DNA of 7,116 nt, from positions 1 through 7,116 of the forward strand of contig JAYVSS010000307.1 of NCBI GenBank assembly GCA_043775075.1, in the 5' to 3' direction. The notes under the pieces were generated by a model. The model saw only the letters and a list, made by a program, of their open reading frames with translations, ran no database searches and was not told the origin of the DNA. The stretch is from JANLQX01 sp043775075 (GTDB lineage Bacteria; Actinomycetota; Acidimicrobiia; Acidimicrobiales; JANYDT01). A program made the translations under genes and the position numbers. Below, piece after piece: positions 6,028-7,116 of the stretch; position 1 is the first letter of the stretch; every line of letters begins with the position of its first letter.

Positions 6028-7116
6028 TCAGGGCGTGTGGTCGTCGGTCCGGTCTGACCAGTCGCCGGACCAGTCGTCGATGCGCTCCCAGTCCGTCGCC
6101 GTGGGACGGTGCGGTCGTCGCCACGCCGACGCACCGGCGCGCACCGTGTGATCTATTCGAGCCAGCGCTGCTTCCCCGCCGGCGTGCACGGCCGTGGCGC
6201 CTATGCCCGCCAGACTCATCAGCACATATCCAATTGTCCGCGACATGGAAAACACCACCGGAGCGATCGCCCCGAGGACCCACGCCAGCTGGAACCGGGT
6301 TTCGAAACGGGCGAACCGAGCGCCGACACTGCCGGTGGAATCGCGTTGCACGAGCGCGTCGAACGCCAGGCGCGAGACCGACGCACCGATCCCGATGGCC
6401 GCAGCGACGAAGGTCGCGCCGGGGCGGCCACTCCAGAGAATCCCGAGCAGGCAGCAGATCGTGACCGTGACGAGCGAAATCAGCAGGATGCGCCCTTCGT
6501 CGGCGGCCTCACGGAACTTGGGGGCGATCGCCGCGCCGAGCAGGCCCCCGCCGATTCCCGCGGCTCCCACAACCCCCAGCCACCACGTGGGCGCCCCCTC
6601 GTCCTTAAACGAAAAGGCCACAAGGAATGTCACAAACCCAACGAGCCCGCGTTGCACCGACATGGCAATTCCGGCCAATCGAACCGCCGTGGCCCGCAGA
6701 CGGACATTGGAGGCGGTCACGTCCGCCTCGGCCGAGGTGACAACATCGCTCTCCAGCACCGCGGCGTCGAAGGCGACGGTGGCGGGTCGCAAGACCTCGA
6801 TGCGTGTTGCGGTAAGGGCGGCGACGATGAACACGATCACCGCTAAACCGAGCACCCAGGGCGCCCCAAACCGGGACAGGATTCCGCCGGGAATGGCAAT
6901 GAGAAAACCGGCGAGACCGGAAAGAATCGTGAGACGTGAGTTCGCTCGCACGAGTTGGTCTTGATCGACAACCACGTCGGGAACGAGGGAGCTTCGAGTG
7001 ACGGCATAGCCTTTGCTCAGCACGAGCGTGGCGAACGCCTCGGGGAACAGCAGCAGGCTTTTCGTATCCCGCATCATCAGTACGCACAGGACGGCGCGCA
7101 GGGCCGCCGCACCGAC
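6028..7116 (-). CDS. MFS transporter, C-terminal part (5' truncated by window)
   Basis: The frame is open from the window edge at 7116 to the TGA at 6030-6028, giving 362 residues without the gene start. An ATG pair at 7077/7074 lies inside an open frame and follows hydrophobic residues (ALRAVLCVL), so it is probably internal. About nine hydrophobic helices are visible, including LTILSGLAGFLIAIPGG, WVLGLAVIVFIVAALTA, GLVGFVTFLVAFSF, WWLGVVGAAGIGGGLLGAA and FQLAWVLGAIAPVVFSM; the missing N-terminus would complete the usual twelve. The RDTKSLLLFPEAFATLVLSK segment, LVRANSRL, and VQRDSTGSVGARFARFETRF match actinobacterial major facilitator superfamily proteins as I remember them. The substrate is unknown. 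The loop after the fifth helix is long and acidic, and the C-terminal tail is Trp/Asp-rich (DDWSGDWSD). It is convergent with the DUF2342 gene and shows no operon partner within the window. Confidence 0.85.
   Translation of the reverse strand, partial: VGAAALRAVLCVLMMRDTKSLLLFPEAFATLVLSKGYAVTRSSLVPDVVVDQDQLVRANSRLTILSGLAGFLIAIPGGILSRFGAPWVLGLAVIVFIVAALTATRIEVLRPATVAFDAAVLESDVVTSAEADVTASNVRLRATAVRLAGIAMSVQRGLVGFVTFLVAFSFKDEGAPTWWLGVVGAAGIGGGLLGAAIAPKFREAADEGRILLISLVTVTICCLLGILWSGRPGATFVAAAIGIGASVSRLAFDALVQRDSTGSVGARFARFETRFQLAWVLGAIAPVVFSMSRTIGYVLMSLAGIGATAVHAGGEAALARIDHTVRAGASAWRRPHRPTATDWERIDDWSGDWSDRTDDHTP

Overview
This looks like chromosomal DNA of a high-GC actinobacterium, most likely from the Acidimicrobiia. 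The reasons are the GC-rich third codon positions, a DUF2342/zincin-like protein (a mainly actinobacterial family), an actinobacterial-type MFS transporter, and a candidate leaderless promoter. The class-level placement is inference; there is no rRNA or other marker in the window.

Layout, left to right. Positions 3-407 (+) hold the 3' end of a HEAT-repeat protein with an acidic tail made of 9-bp repeats. Convergent with it is a minus-strand cluster. Read in its own direction, that cluster is: an extended SDR (NAD-dependent epimerase type) with a C-terminal membrane anchor (4442-3297), moaE (3218-2670), a 78-residue single-pass membrane protein (2673-2437), an MreB-family actin homologue (2431-1427), and an AnsA-type L-asparaginase II (1420-427) broken by a 28-bp tandem duplication. 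The last four are tightly packed (ATGA overlap, then gaps of 5 and 6 nt), so they are probably one transcription and translation unit. A 95-bp divergent region (4443-4537) separates this cluster from a plus-strand DUF2342/zincin-like gene (4538-5893). That gene converges on the 3' part of an MFS transporter on the minus strand (6028 to the window end).

The window is mostly ordinary housekeeping and accessory genes, and I do not see a defence system, mobile element, CRISPR array or RNA gene. Three things merit a second look. The exact tandem duplication frameshifts an asparaginase whose catalytic residues are otherwise all present. The MreB homologue lacks the usual Glu-Glu-Pro motif in its nucleotide site and sits with a small membrane protein and MoaE rather than with MreC/MreD. 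The zincin-like protein shows no HExxH. Together these suggest a divergent, possibly specialised MreB locus beside a putative pseudo-peptidase, but the functional links are inference.
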